Positions 9,922 to 19,783 of a DNA stretch of 64,000 bases are shown here, piece by piece. The notes under the pieces were generated by a model that searched no databases, was not told where the DNA came from, and saw only the letters and a list, made by a program, of their open reading frames with translations. Both the position numbers and the translations under genes were made by a program. This DNA comes from an uncultured Pseudomonadota bacterium. Its GTDB lineage: Bacteria; Pseudomonadota; Alphaproteobacteria; UBA9219. The DNA lies in assembly GCA_903869345.1 (NCBI GenBank), contig CAIPYM010000075.1, positions 1 through 64,000 of the forward strand, read 5' to 3'. The stretch's first letter is position 1; every line of letters begins with the position of its first letter.

Positions 9922-12900
9922 CTAGGGCACCCCGCTGGGCACTTCCATCAGCCAGGGACCGCACGTCCAGAGCAAGAACGATCGGACTCGGCGTGTTGGG
10001 TACAGGTCGCGCAAAAGCGCGGCGTACAGGTCCATTTGGCGACGGTAGAGGCGGGGCACGTCCGCCTCGGCCCTCGGGGGCACACGGTTGGTTTTGTAGT
10101 CCACAACCCAGACCTCGTCCGCGTTCGGCAGAACAAGACGATCCACCTGGCCCGCGACGTGGTCCTCCCCGACGCGCCCGATGATCGGCGCTTCCGCCAA
10201 CGAATCCGGGCCAAAGAGAGGCGCGAACGCCGGGTTGCGGAGAATCGCAAGCACCTCCCGCGCTGTCGCCTCACGCTCCTCGGGCGCGAGGCCATACCGC
10301 GCGTCCGCGAGGCTGCGCTGCGCCGCGTCTTCCCAACGTGCCTCCGGGATCTCGGGCAACATCTGAAGCAGCCGATGCACCGCAAGCCCCCGCGCCAAAC
10401 GGCGATCCCGAGGCGAGAGGAACGGTGGCTCGGGATCGGGCAACCCCGTCGTATCCCCTTCGGACTCCGAAGGCCGCACCAGCCGGGGACGTTCGGGCTC
10501 GGGCGGGGGCGGGGTCCGCGCCCAGGGGGGAAGGGGGGGCGGAGCAGAAACCTCCCTCCCCTCTCCTTCGGGACGCGTCACCCCGGCGAAAGCCGGGGTC
10601 CCGAGGAAGTCATCAACGCTCTGCCCAGCTTCTCGGGGTCCCGGCCTTCGCCGGGACGACGTTTCCTCTTCCACCATTGCCTTCGGGGGGCGAGGGAATA
10701 AGACCACATCCGCAAGGATTGCTACGGGTGTCACGCCCTCCTCCCCCGAAGACGGAGGGCACGGGTCGCTGAGGGGCGTCAGCGCCTCCCGCACACGGGC
10801 GTACCACGAAAGCGGCGGAAGGACCTCCGAGGTTTTTTTCCTTTTCGCCCATCCCGCCACCAGCAGACGGTCGGTCGCCCTGGTCATGGCCACGTAGAGC
10901 AAACGCCTGTCTTCTTCGACCTGGCGTTCCCGCGCGGTGTTCCGTAAATCGGCCACGAGCCCACCAGCTGCGTCGTTGGGCGCGTAAAAAGGAATCTCGT
11001 CGCCGCGCACAGGGTCCCGGTGCCACAGCCAACGGGGGAGTTTTTGGGGATTCGGCTCTTGCGAGGCGTCGGGCAGAATCACAAACGGCGCTTCAAGCCC
11101 CTTCGACGCATGCACGGTCGTGATGCGCACCTGCCCAAGGCCGGGGTCCATCTCGCGTTTGATCTCGTTCGCGCCGGAGGTAAGCGCCTGAACGAAGGCC
11201 TGAAGCGAGGTCGTGATGCGCTGCCCAAACGTCTGGGCGAACGCCAAAGTCTCGTCCACGGGATCCTGCATCTCGGGCCCAAGCCGCGTGGCCAGAGCGC
11301 GGCGACCACTGCCCTCGGGATCGGCCGGGCAGGGCTGCATCAGAATCCGCGTCAAGATTCCGAAAGGCGAATCCTGGTCCGCCCGCCCGAGGCACGCGGC
11401 GAGGTAAGCACGCATGGCCTCCATCGCCGACGCCTCCCCCTCCCGCACGGCCGCCGCGCTGAGGCTCTGCCACAGCGAGCCCGTGCGCCCCACCGCGAGG
11501 TGCATCAGCTGATCCTCGCTCGCACCGATCAGGGGACCCCGCAACACCGTGGCCAACGTCAGATCGTCATCGGGCAACAGCATGAATCGCAGCAGCGCCA
11601 AAAGATCCTTCACGGCCAACTGTTCCGTCAGGATCATGCGGTCCACGCCCACCACGGGAACGCCTCGCGTTTTCAGGGCGCTCACCAGCAGGTCCGCCAT
11701 AGGTGCCCGTTTGCGCACCAAAATCATCACGTCCTCGGGCCGTAGATTCCGCAAGGCGCCCGTCACCCGGTCCGTGATCCGAATCCCCCCGCGGAGCCAC
11801 CCGGCCAACGAATCCGCAAGCCGCGCCGCCAAAATCGCCGCCGGTTTTTCCTCGGCCTCGTACCCCGAGAGCGGCAGGGGGGACAGGTCATCCTCCGACA
11901 TTCCTGCCTGATCCGTGCCTTCGTCGTCCTCCCCCGAATCCTCGGCGGATTCCACCAAGGGCCAGACTTCCACGTGGCCCAGAGCCTCACGGCGAAACGC
12001 CTCGTGGTGGACGGGGGCGTGCGACACGCCGCGCCGCGCCTCGTCTGTCGCAAAAACGGCATCCACGGCGCGAAGAATAGCGGGGGCCGAGCGGTACGAC
12101 ACATTCAACGGCACTTCGGCGTAGCGGTCCGCGCCTAACGCCTCCAAGTGCGTACGGAAAAAGCTTCGCACGTTTTCGAACACGTCCGGGTCCGCGCCTT
12201 GAAAACTGAAAATGGATTGCTTCTCGTCGCCCACCACAAACAGCGTCCGGCGCGAGGACCTGGGCCCGCGTGAGCCCTCGCCCGCAAAAAACTCCTCGGT
12301 CAGGGCTTGGATGATCCGCCAATGCTCAGGGTTTGTGTCTTGCGCCTCGTCCACCAACAGATGATCGAGGCCCCCGTCCAGCTTGAACAGCACCCACGGC
12401 GCACGATCGGGCCGTGCCAAAAGCGCCCCCGCGCGCGCAATCAGGTCGTCGAAATCCAACCCCGCTCGCGCGGCCTTGCGCTCGGCGTATGCAACCCGCA
12501 ACGCCTCGCCCAAGGTCAACAACGCCTCGGTGGTCTCGGCGGTCTGAAGGTCCATGCGGCGAACCTGCCAAGCCGCGAGGCGTTCACGTTCGCCCTCCAA
12601 CACGTCTTGCAAATCGGGATGCGCGGTCCGCAACGCTGCAGCCCCCACCCGTGCACGCGGCGCACCCTCCTTCGTCAAAAACACCCCCGTGTAGGCTTCG
12701 ACATCCGCCCGCCCCCACGCGTCTGTCCCTTGCGCAATCCGATCCGCCGCCGTGGTGTAGGTCATGCGGAGATCATCGCTCGTGGTCGCCCGTGCCCATT
12801 CCCGCAGAGCGTCCTGCACCCGCGCCCAGGGAGCCGCGCCTTCCGCCAGCAACTCGCGGACAAGGCCCTCCTCGGTTGTCGTCGGAGTCAGGCCCCGCAA

Positions 12901-13605
12901 GAGCCCCCGGATTCGCGCCTGCACCCGAGGGAAAAAATCGTTGTCCGGGAAATCCGCAAGGCGCGAGCGGTCTTTCACGACAACCCGCAACAGGTCGCTA
13001 AGTTTTTCTTCGTTCAGGCGCGTGGCGAGCAGGCCGAGCGCCCTCCCCTCGCGGCTGTCCGGGTCTTTGGCGGCGCTGTGCAACGTCGCACGGAGGGTCT
13101 CCTGCCAGAGCGCATCGGCCTCCGCGCCCTCCAGGACCGTGAAGTGCGGGGGCAGGTTGGCTTCGACCGGAAAGCGGCGGAGAATCTCTTGGGCAAAGGC
13201 GTGAATCGTGTGGAGCCGCACGCCGCCCGGCCCCTCCAGCACCCGCGCGAGCAACCGCCGCGCCAGGGTGATTTGCGCGTGCGTCGGGGGCTTGTTTTGC
13301 AACCGCCCCAGGTCGTCGCTGAGCGATTCATCGTCGCACGCGGCCCAGAATCCGAGACGCTCCGTCAACCGCACGCTCATTTCCGCCGCAGCAGCTTTCG
13401 TGAACGTCAGGCCCAAAATGCGCGGCGGGGGAACATCCGCCAGCAACAACCGCAACAGGCGGTCGGTCAGCACCTTCGTCTTGCCCGATCCCGCCGAGGC
13501 CGCGACCCAGACGGATCGCGCGGGATCCGAGGCCTCGTGCTGCTTGGACGGCCCTGGGTCAACCCACGGAACCTCCTCGTTCAAAAGAACCGACCGATTG
13601 CTCAT
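9922..13605 (-). CDS. addA: Double-strand break repair helicase AddA (UvrD/Rep helicase and nuclease)
   Basis: VAASAGSGKTKVLTDRLLRLL, LLVDEAQDTNPEHWRII, HASKGLEAPFVILPD, C-terminal VDRLVLPNADEVWVVDYKTNR. Start placed at MSNRSVLL. Confidence 0.93.
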   Translation of the reverse strand: MSNRSVLLNEEVPWVDPGPSKQHEASDPARSVWVAASAGSGKTKVLTDRLLRLLLADVPPPRILGLTFTKAAAAEMSVRLTERLGFWAACDDESLSDDLGRLQNKPPTHAQITLARRLLARVLEGPGGVRLHTIHAFAQEILRRFPVEANLPPHFTVLEGAEADALWQETLRATLHSAAKDPDSREGRALGLLATRLNEEKLSDLLRVVVKDRSRLADFPDNDFFPRVQARIRGLLRGLTPTTTEEGLVRELLAEGAAPWARVQDALREWARATTSDDLRMTYTTAADRIAQGTDAWGRADVEAYTGVFLTKEGAPRARVGAAALRTAHPDLQDVLEGERERLAAWQVRRMDLQTAETTEALLTLGEALRVAYAERKAARAGLDFDDLIARAGALLARPDRAPWVLFKLDGGLDHLLVDEAQDTNPEHWRIIQALTEEFFAGEGSRGPRSSRRTLFVVGDEKQSIFSFQGADPDVFENVRSFFRTHLEALGADRYAEVPLNVSYRSAPAILRAVDAVFATDEARRGVSHAPVHHEAFRREALGHVEVWPLVESAEDSGEDDEGTDQAGMSEDDLSPLPLSGYEAEEKPAAILAARLADSLAGWLRGGIRITDRVTGALRNLRPEDVMILVRKRAPMADLLVSALKTRGVPVVGVDRMILTEQLAVKDLLALLRFMLLPDDDLTLATVLRGPLIGASEDQLMHLAVGRTGSLWQSLSAAAVREGEASAMEAMRAYLAACLGRADQDSPFGILTRILMQPCPADPEGSGRRALATRLGPEMQDPVDETLAFAQTFGQRITTSLQAFVQALTSGANEIKREMDPGLGQVRITTVHASKGLEAPFVILPDASQEPNPQKLPRWLWHRDPVRGDEIPFYAPNDAAGGLVADLRNTARERQVEEDRRLLYVAMTRATDRLLVAGWAKRKKTSEVLPPLSWYARVREALTPLSDPCPPSSGEEGVTPVAILADVVLFPRPPKAMVEEETSSRRRPGPREAGQSVDDFLGTPAFAGVTRPEGEGREVSAPPPLPPWARTPPPPEPERPRLVRPSESEGDTTGLPDPEPPFLSPRDRRLARGLAVHRLLQMLPEIPEARWEDAAQRSLADARYGLAPEEREATAREVLAILRNPAFAPLFGPDSLAEAPIIGRVGEDHVAGQVDRLVLPNADEVWVVDYKTNRVPPRAEADVPRLYRRQMDLYAALLRDLYPTRRVRSFLLWTCGPWLMEVPSGVP
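10576..10661. repeat. Composite palindromic repeat, family 1 subtype A, in frame inside addA
   Basis: CGTCACCCCGGCGAAAGCCGGGGTCC...GGTCCCGGCCTTCGCCGGGACGACG; interior matches the copy at 36168-36250. Confidence 0.85.
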
Positions 13606-13680
13606 GCGGAGGACTGTAGCAGAGGCGCCCGCAAGGAGACGAGTGGACGGGACTTTTTGAGGTTCTTGTCCCAACCCCCG

Positions 13681-13782
13681 TCGCGAGCGGAGCGAAGCGA
13701 TCCAGCTCACAGCCTTTCAGTCTAACGGAAAGAGTCGGAGATGGATTGCCGCGCCCCCTTCGGGGGCTCGCAAGGGCGAGTC
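13681..13782. repeat. Dispersed palindromic repeat, family 2
   Basis: gcgagcggagcgaagcgatccagctcac...aacggaaagagtcggagatggattgccgcgcccccttcgggggctcgcaagg. Confidence 0.75.
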
Positions 13783-13807
13783 TTTTTGAGGCCCCGCCCT
13801 CTCCCCG

Positions 13808-14464
13808 TCACCGCGAACAGGGTGCGAGGATCCCTTCGATCGCAGCAAAAACCTCGTCAACAGGGGCGAGGCCGTCCACGCGCTTCAAAAGACCCTTGGA
13901 TTCGTAATAGGGCCGAAGGGGGGCCGTCTGGACGTTGAACGCCTCCAGCCGCGCTTTGAGGGTCTCGGGCTTATCGTCGCTGCGACGCGTGAACGTCGCT
14001 CCCCCGCAGATGTCGCAAACGCCCACGACCTGAGTCGGCTTCAGCGTATCGTGGTACCCCGTCCCGCACGCCGCGCAGCTGAATCGCCCCGCGATGCGTG
14101 CAATCAGCGTGGGTTCGTCCACCGTCAGCTCAATCACAGCGTCGAGCGTCCGCCCACGCTCGGCGAGCATGTTGTCCAGCGCCTCGGCCTGGGGGATCGT
14201 GCGCGGAAAACCGTCGAGCACCGCGCCCTTCGCGGCCTCGGGCGCATCCAGCCGCGTGGCGAGCAAGCGAATGACGAGATCGTCCGGGACCAACGCCCCG
14301 GCGTCCATGAACGCTTGGGCTTCCAGGCCAAGCGGCTCCTTGTTTTTGATTGCCGCGCGGAGGATATCCCCCGGCGTCACCGGCACGAGGCCATAGCGCT
14401 CCCGCAGCAGACGGGCCTGCGTGCCCTTCCCGGCCCCCGGAGGGCCCAGCAGAATGATGTTCAT
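13808..14464 (-). CDS. adk: Adenylate kinase (zinc-lid form)
   Basis: MNIILLGPPGAGKGTQARLL; lid CAACGTGYH...CDICGG. Confidence 0.97.
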   Translation of the reverse strand: MNIILLGPPGAGKGTQARLLRERYGLVPVTPGDILRAAIKNKEPLGLEAQAFMDAGALVPDDLVIRLLATRLDAPEAAKGAVLDGFPRTIPQAEALDNMLAERGRTLDAVIELTVDEPTLIARIAGRFSCAACGTGYHDTLKPTQVVGVCDICGGATFTRRSDDKPETLKARLEAFNVQTAPLRPYYESKGLLKRVDGLAPVDEVFAAIEGILAPCSR

Positions 14465-15792
14465 CGACGCGACTTCCGAATAAGCCCTTCGTACTGGTGC
14501 GCGATTATGTGCGTCTGCACGCGCGAGATCGTGTCAATCGTGACGCTCACCACAATCAAAAGCGACGTGCCCCCGAGGTAAAACGGCACGGCAACATGGG
14601 CGATCAGGATCTCGGGCAAGAGACAGAGCGCCACCAAGTACAACGCGCCGATGAACGTGAGCCGCGTGAGGACATAGTCAAAATAGTCCGCCGTGTTCTT
14701 CCCAGGCCGAATGCCGGGAACGAATCCACCGTACTTTTTCAGGTTGTCGGCGGTCTCAACGGGGTTAAAGACGATAGCCGTGTAAAAGAACGCGAAAAAC
14801 GCGATGAACGCCGCGTAGAGCACCAAGAACAACGGTTTGCCGTGCCCCAGGGCCGCCACAAGGTCCGCAATCCACCCGCCCTTTTGCTGCACGTCCGTGA
14901 AGCTGGTGAGTGTCAGCGGAAACAGCAACAGCGAGCTGGCGAAAATCGGCGGAATCACGCCCGACGTGTTGAGTTTCAACGGCAGGTGCGAGGCCTCGCC
15001 GCCGTAGAGTTTCTGCCCCACCTGGCGCTTGGGGTAGTTGATCAGGATGCGGCGTTGCGCGCGCTCAAAAAACACCGCCACCGCCAGCGTGCCCACGGCC
15101 AAAACCAGGATCACGAGGATCAGCCACGTGGACAACGCCCCTGTTCGACCCAGCTCCAGCGTGTGCGCGACCGCCTGTGGCAGATTCGCAACAATGCCTG
15201 CGTAGATGATCATCGACACGCCGTTGCCGATTCCCCGCGCCGTGATTTGCTCCCCGAGCCACATGAGGAACATCGTCCCACCCGTCAGAGTCACAACCGT
15301 GCTGATGCGAAAAACAAGTCCGCCGTCCATCACGGCCCCGCCCGTCGCACCGCGCATGCTTTCGAGGCCAACGGCCAAGGCGTAGGCCTGCACGATGGCA
15401 AAGAGCACCGTGAGGTAACGCGAGTACTGGTTCAGGCGCACGCGCCCCGACTCGCCCTCCTTCTTCAGGGCCTCCATGCTGGGGACCACCGCCGAGAGCA
15501 ACTGCACGATGATCGAGGCCGTGATGTACGGCATGACGCTGAGGGCGAAAATGGTCATGCGCTGCAACGCGCCGCCCGAGAACATGTCAAACATGCCCAA
15601 GATCCCACCGCTGTGACGCTTGAAAATCTCGGCGAGCGTCCCAGGGTCAATTCCGGGGACGGGAATGTAGGTCCCCAAGCGGTAGACGATCAGGGCGAGC
15701 AGCGTGAACCAGAGACGGCTTTTCAGCTCACTCGCCTTGTTGAACGTTGCCCAGCTGAGGCTTGCGGCCAGGGTTTCAGCGGGAGAAGCCAT
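14461..15792 (-). CDS. secY: Preprotein translocase subunit SecY
   Basis: ELKSRLWFTLLALIVYRLGTYIPVPGI, GVSMIIYAGIVANLP, KYGGFVPGIRPGKNTADYFDYVLTRLTF. Confidence 0.97.
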   Translation of the reverse strand: MASPAETLAASLSWATFNKASELKSRLWFTLLALIVYRLGTYIPVPGIDPGTLAEIFKRHSGGILGMFDMFSGGALQRMTIFALSVMPYITASIIVQLLSAVVPSMEALKKEGESGRVRLNQYSRYLTVLFAIVQAYALAVGLESMRGATGGAVMDGGLVFRISTVVTLTGGTMFLMWLGEQITARGIGNGVSMIIYAGIVANLPQAVAHTLELGRTGALSTWLILVILVLAVGTLAVAVFFERAQRRILINYPKRQVGQKLYGGEASHLPLKLNTSGVIPPIFASSLLLFPLTLTSFTDVQQKGGWIADLVAALGHGKPLFLVLYAAFIAFFAFFYTAIVFNPVETADNLKKYGGFVPGIRPGKNTADYFDYVLTRLTFIGALYLVALCLLPEILIAHVAVPFYLGGTSLLIVVSVTIDTISRVQTHIIAHQYEGLIRKSRR

Positions 15793-15992
15793 AGAAATTC
15801 CTATCCAAAAAACGTGCGACGTCGCGTTGACAACACCATGAGGAGGCGGACTATACGAACCCTCCCGGACCAAAACAAGCACCGCGCCCTGATAGGGTCC
15901 CTGTCCTCTCCCTCGCCTGCGAGCGTTTTCGCCCTTCCTGGCACCTCCCTCGATTCCTTCGTGGGGGCACAGGCTTCTTAACCGGATGGTCT

Positions 15993-16823
15993 CTACATCT
16001 GATCGCCTTCGAAAACGCGCCGAATCGCTTGGTGCATCGCGGGGGTGCAGGCGGCCAGAACCGAGGTTTTTCCGGACTTCAGGTAATCCAACGGCAAGCC
16101 CGCCATGTCGGTCACAACTCCGCCCGCGCCAAGCACAACGGCGGCGGGCCCGGCAATGTCCCAGGGCGCGAGGTCAGCATCCACAACCGCCGTCAGGGTC
16201 CGTCCCCGCGCGAGAGCGCCGTAGGGGTAAGCGTCACCCGCATGACGTGATTTTACCCTCGCCGCAAGTCGGTTGAACCGAGGAATCTCGTCAGGGCTCA
16301 GATGTTCGACTGTCGTGCTGCGCCACGCGAGCGCGTCCAGCGTGGTGGCGGGAAGGCACCGTGCAGGAATCTCAATCGGTTGGCCGTGTGCATCGCGGTA
16401 GCGGTAGCGCGTCGGAATCGAGGGTCCGCCAATCCATCGCTCGTGCGCGATCGGCTGGTTGATGATTCCAAGAACAAGCTGCCCGTCCTCTACAACGCCC
16501 AAGAGATTTGTAAAAAACGGCAGCCCGTCCATAAACGCCTTGGTGCCGTCAATCGGATCAATCACCCACACGCGACCCGAGGGCCCTTCGTGCCCCTCGC
16601 GTTCCTCCCCGAGGATTCCGTCGTCCGGGAAAAGACGGGCCAAGACCTGCCGCGCCGCATCTTCGGTCTGCCGATCGGCCTCGGTCACGAACGTCTTGTC
16701 CGCTTTCAATTGCGCCCCGAGCGTAGCGCTGTCTTGGTGATAAAACGTCCGTGCAACCTCGCCCATCGCATCGGCCACGGCCTCGGCTCCAGCGATCAAC
16801 GCAGTCCGGTCGTTGGTGCTCAT
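15993..16823 (-). CDS. Inositol monophosphatase family protein (possible histidinol-phosphatase)
   Basis: FVTEADRQTEDAARQ, GEEREG, WVIDPIDGTKAF, APWDIAGPAAVVLGAGG. Confidence 0.88.
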   Translation of the reverse strand: MSTNDRTALIAGAEAVADAMGEVARTFYHQDSATLGAQLKADKTFVTEADRQTEDAARQVLARLFPDDGILGEEREGHEGPSGRVWVIDPIDGTKAFMDGLPFFTNLLGVVEDGQLVLGIINQPIAHERWIGGPSIPTRYRYRDAHGQPIEIPARCLPATTLDALAWRSTTVEHLSPDEIPRFNRLAARVKSRHAGDAYPYGALARGRTLTAVVDADLAPWDIAGPAAVVLGAGGVVTDMAGLPLDYLKSGKTSVLAACTPAMHQAIRRVFEGDQM

Positions 16824-17587
16824 CGGCGCACCACGTGCCGAGCGCCCCAAGCCATAAAACGACTGACGGCGTTCTGCGGAAGAGTCATCGCCAAAGCGAG
16901 GGGTGCGTAAAGGGGCCAAGGAAAAGCGATTCGCGCCTCGTCGTTGGCGAGCCCTTGCTTCATGCGGGCCGCTGCACGTTCGGCGGACATTAGAAACGGC
17001 ATGGGAAACGGATTGCGATCCGTCATAGGGGTTTTCACGTAGCCCGGACACATGACGTTCACCTGCACGCCGTGAGGCGCGAGCTCGGCCCGAAGACCTT
17101 CACCGTAAAGGCGCACGGCGGCTTTGCTGGCGCAGTACCCCGCTCCGCCCGGAAGACCGCAGAACCCCGCGAGCGAGCTCACGAGCGCGATCTGCCCCGC
17201 GCCGCGCTCCTTCATCAGCTCAACAGCCGGATGAATCGTGTTCAAAACGCCGATCAGATTCACGGCCAAAATATCGCGGACGTCCGAATCACTTTCTCCG
17301 CCGCCCTTGCCACCCGAGATTCCCGCGTTGGCGATCAACACATCCAAAGGCTGGAGGCGGGCACAGCTGGCCACCCATTCCGCCATGCCCGTGACATCCC
17401 GCACATCGCCACGCTTGGTTGTCACGGTCGCCCCTCGCCGCTCGGACTCTTCTGCCACGTGAGCCAGACGCCTTTCATCGCGTCCGTGCAACGCCAAACG
17501 GACCCCCGGCGCAGCGTAGGCAAGGGCCAGCGCAGCTCCAAGGCCGCTGGAAGCGCCCGTCAGGGCGATGAATCGAGGATCTTTCAT
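16820..17587 (-). CDS. SDR family NAD(P)-dependent oxidoreductase
   Basis: ALTGASSGLGAALA, IANAGISGG, S...YCASKAAV. Confidence 0.92.
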   Translation of the reverse strand: MKDPRFIALTGASSGLGAALALAYAAPGVRLALHGRDERRLAHVAEESERRGATVTTKRGDVRDVTGMAEWVASCARLQPLDVLIANAGISGGKGGGESDSDVRDILAVNLIGVLNTIHPAVELMKERGAGQIALVSSLAGFCGLPGGAGYCASKAAVRLYGEGLRAELAPHGVQVNVMCPGYVKTPMTDRNPFPMPFLMSAERAAARMKQGLANDEARIAFPWPLYAPLALAMTLPQNAVSRFMAWGARHVVRR

Positions 17588-17717
17588 GGTGAGGCAACTG
17601 TGCCACGCCTTCCCTTTTCAGAAAAGAGACTCTGCAATCTATCTTCAGCCGGTCTTGCGCGACCGCGCGAGATCGTGAATGATGCGCTTCGCGTTAGGAC
17701 GTGAGGAGGAGACGGCG

Positions 17718-18125
17718 ATGCGATCAATTCTTGTGGCGTTGTGCGGCCTGATGGTCGCGGCCTGTCAGGGTCCTGTGGCCGAGTTTTGGCGCCCCATCAG
17801 CGAGCCAAACCTGCAAATGTCGCTTGAACGCGCCCAGGTGAAGCTGGACTTCGATCTTGGCCAGTGCAATTGCGGCATTTTCCCGAAGAATGTCATGCAG
17901 CCCGATCTCGTGGCGTTTCAGCCCGACAAGCAGCGTTTGACCGAAACGGCGGTCCTGTTTGGTGATGGGCCTCATCCCTTCAGCGATGGATGCGTGCAGC
18001 GGCCGAGCTTGGTTGTCTCCGAGTGCATGCGCTCACGCGGGTGGGAAGTGACCCGTTGCACAGGCCGCGTGCCTGTTTCAGGCGGCGGGGCGATGTGCTC
18101 GGCGGCCTCCATCGGGGATCCCTAA
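17718..18125 (+). CDS. Putative lipoprotein of unknown function
   Basis: MRSILVALCGLMVAACQG signal peptide with lipobox; Cys-rich remainder. Confidence 0.55.
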   Translation: MRSILVALCGLMVAACQGPVAEFWRPISEPNLQMSLERAQVKLDFDLGQCNCGIFPKNVMQPDLVAFQPDKQRLTETAVLFGDGPHPFSDGCVQRPSLVVSECMRSRGWEVTRCTGRVPVSGGGAMCSAASIGDP

Positions 18126-18267
18126 GCGTTTATCGAGAGACGATCCTCAGGGGCCGTGGCAATCCGTCTCCCCGCGTTGTGGGGCGTGTGGACAAGACGG
18201 GGGGTGGATGGCAAGGCGGCCCATGGTATCGGTGAGCTGGTGACAAACACCTGATGAAGGAGCTTTC

Positions 18268-19602
18268 ATGATTCCGCGTTACGCCCGCCCGGAAATGGCG
18301 CGTCTTTGGGAGCCCGAGAACAAGTTTCGCATTTGGTTCGAGGTGGAGGTCTTGGCCTGTGAAGCGCAGGCGGAGATTGGCGTGATTCCTCAGGAAGCTG
18401 CCAAAGCCATTCGTGAGAAGGGCGCGTGGAACCTCGCGCGGATTGAGGCGATCGAGGCCGAAACGCGGCATGACGTCTTGGCGTTTTTGACGAACCTGGC
18501 CGAAAACATCGGCCCGGACGCACGTTTTCTGCACCAGGGCATGACCTCCAGCGACGTGCTCGACACAACGTTCGCCGTTCAACTGAAACAAGCCGCGACG
18601 CTGCTGATCGAGGATGTGGAGGCCGTTTTGGTGGCCTTGCAGCTGCAGGTTGACACGTACCTCACCACCCTGACCATCGGGCGCAGTCACGGCATTCATG
18701 CCGAGCCGACGAGTTTCGGGCTGAAGCTGGCAACGCATTACGCGGCGTTTCAGCGCGCTTTGCAGCGCCTGAAAGCAGCGCGGGACGAGGTCTCGACGTG
18801 TGCGATTTCGGGAGCCGTCGGGAGCTTTGCAACGGTGGACCCGCGCGTGGAGGCGTTCGTTGCCGAAAAACTGGGCCTAAGGGTGGAGCCCATTTCCACG
18901 CAAATCATCCCGCGCGACCGGCACGCGATGTTTTTCGCAACGTTGGGCGTTGTCGCAAGCTCCATTGAGAATTTTGCGTTGGAGGTTCGCCACCTGCAGC
19001 GGAGCGAGGTGCGCGAGGCGGAAGAGCCCTTTGCACGGGGACAAAAGGGCTCCAGCGCGATGCCTCACAAGCGCAACCCGGTGCTCGCCGAGAACCTGAC
19101 GGGCCTTGCGCGGATCGTGCGGGCGGCGGTTGTCCCGGCGCTTGAGAACGTGGCGCTTTGGCATGAACGCGACATTTCGCATTCCTCCGTCGAGCGCGTC
19201 ATGGCGCCCGATGCGACGATCGCGTTGGATTTCGCGCTGACGCGGCTCGTGGGGCTTGTGCGGGACTTGGTCGTGTACCCCGATCGCATCCGGGCCAACC
19301 TCGATTCGCTGGGTGGGTTGCATTTCTCCCAGCGCGTCTTGCTGGCGCTGACGCAAGCCGGAATGAGCCGAGAGGAAGCTTACCGCGTGGTGCAAAGCCA
19401 CGCGATGGCTGTTTGGCAGGATTTGCAAAAGGGACACACCGCAAGCCTTCCGGCGAGGCTGAAAGCGGACAAGGTCGTGACAGGCCTTTTGCCGCCTGAG
19501 ACTCTGGAGGCCTGTTTTGATGTGACGTTCTACACCCGCCACGCCCGTACCATTTGGTCGCGCGTCCTGGCCGAAAGAAACCCTCGCTCACCTCAAACCT
19601 GA
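18268..19602 (+). CDS. purB: Adenylosuccinate lyase
   Basis: MIPRYARPEMARLWEPENKFRIWFEVE, GSSAMPHKRNPVLAENL. Confidence 0.97.
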   Translation: MIPRYARPEMARLWEPENKFRIWFEVEVLACEAQAEIGVIPQEAAKAIREKGAWNLARIEAIEAETRHDVLAFLTNLAENIGPDARFLHQGMTSSDVLDTTFAVQLKQAATLLIEDVEAVLVALQLQVDTYLTTLTIGRSHGIHAEPTSFGLKLATHYAAFQRALQRLKAARDEVSTCAISGAVGSFATVDPRVEAFVAEKLGLRVEPISTQIIPRDRHAMFFATLGVVASSIENFALEVRHLQRSEVREAEEPFARGQKGSSAMPHKRNPVLAENLTGLARIVRAAVVPALENVALWHERDISHSSVERVMAPDATIALDFALTRLVGLVRDLVVYPDRIRANLDSLGGLHFSQRVLLALTQAGMSREEAYRVVQSHAMAVWQDLQKGHTASLPARLKADKVVTGLLPPETLEACFDVTFYTRHARTIWSRVLAERNPRSPQT

Positions 19603-19703
19603 TCGGCTTGTTTGGTCAGGATGAACGGGGAAATGACCTCTCCAAGAAAGATTTCGACGTTTGGGGGCGGTGCGATTTTTGGAATTTTTTTGGAATTTTT
19701 CTC

Positions 19704-19732
19704 TTGACTCGGCGGGGGTAAAGGCGTATTGA
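19704..19732 (+). promoter_or_regulatory. Putative sigma70 promoter close upstream of an intrinsic terminator
   Basis: TTGACT, 17-nt spacer, TATTGA. Confidence 0.35.
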
Positions 19733-19752
19733 CAAACCCATGGCGACCTGTA

Positions 19753-19783
19753 CCCGCGTTTCGGCCGAATCGCGGGTTTTTTT
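19753..19783 (+). terminator. Intrinsic terminator
   Basis: CCCGCG-TTTCGGCCGAAT-CGCGGG followed by TTTTTTT. Confidence 0.8.

Noticed and set aside
10338-10772. Plus-strand ORFs carrying the repeat translation across addA
   Set aside because: Antisense of addA; the repeat is palindromic and gives similar readings on both strands.
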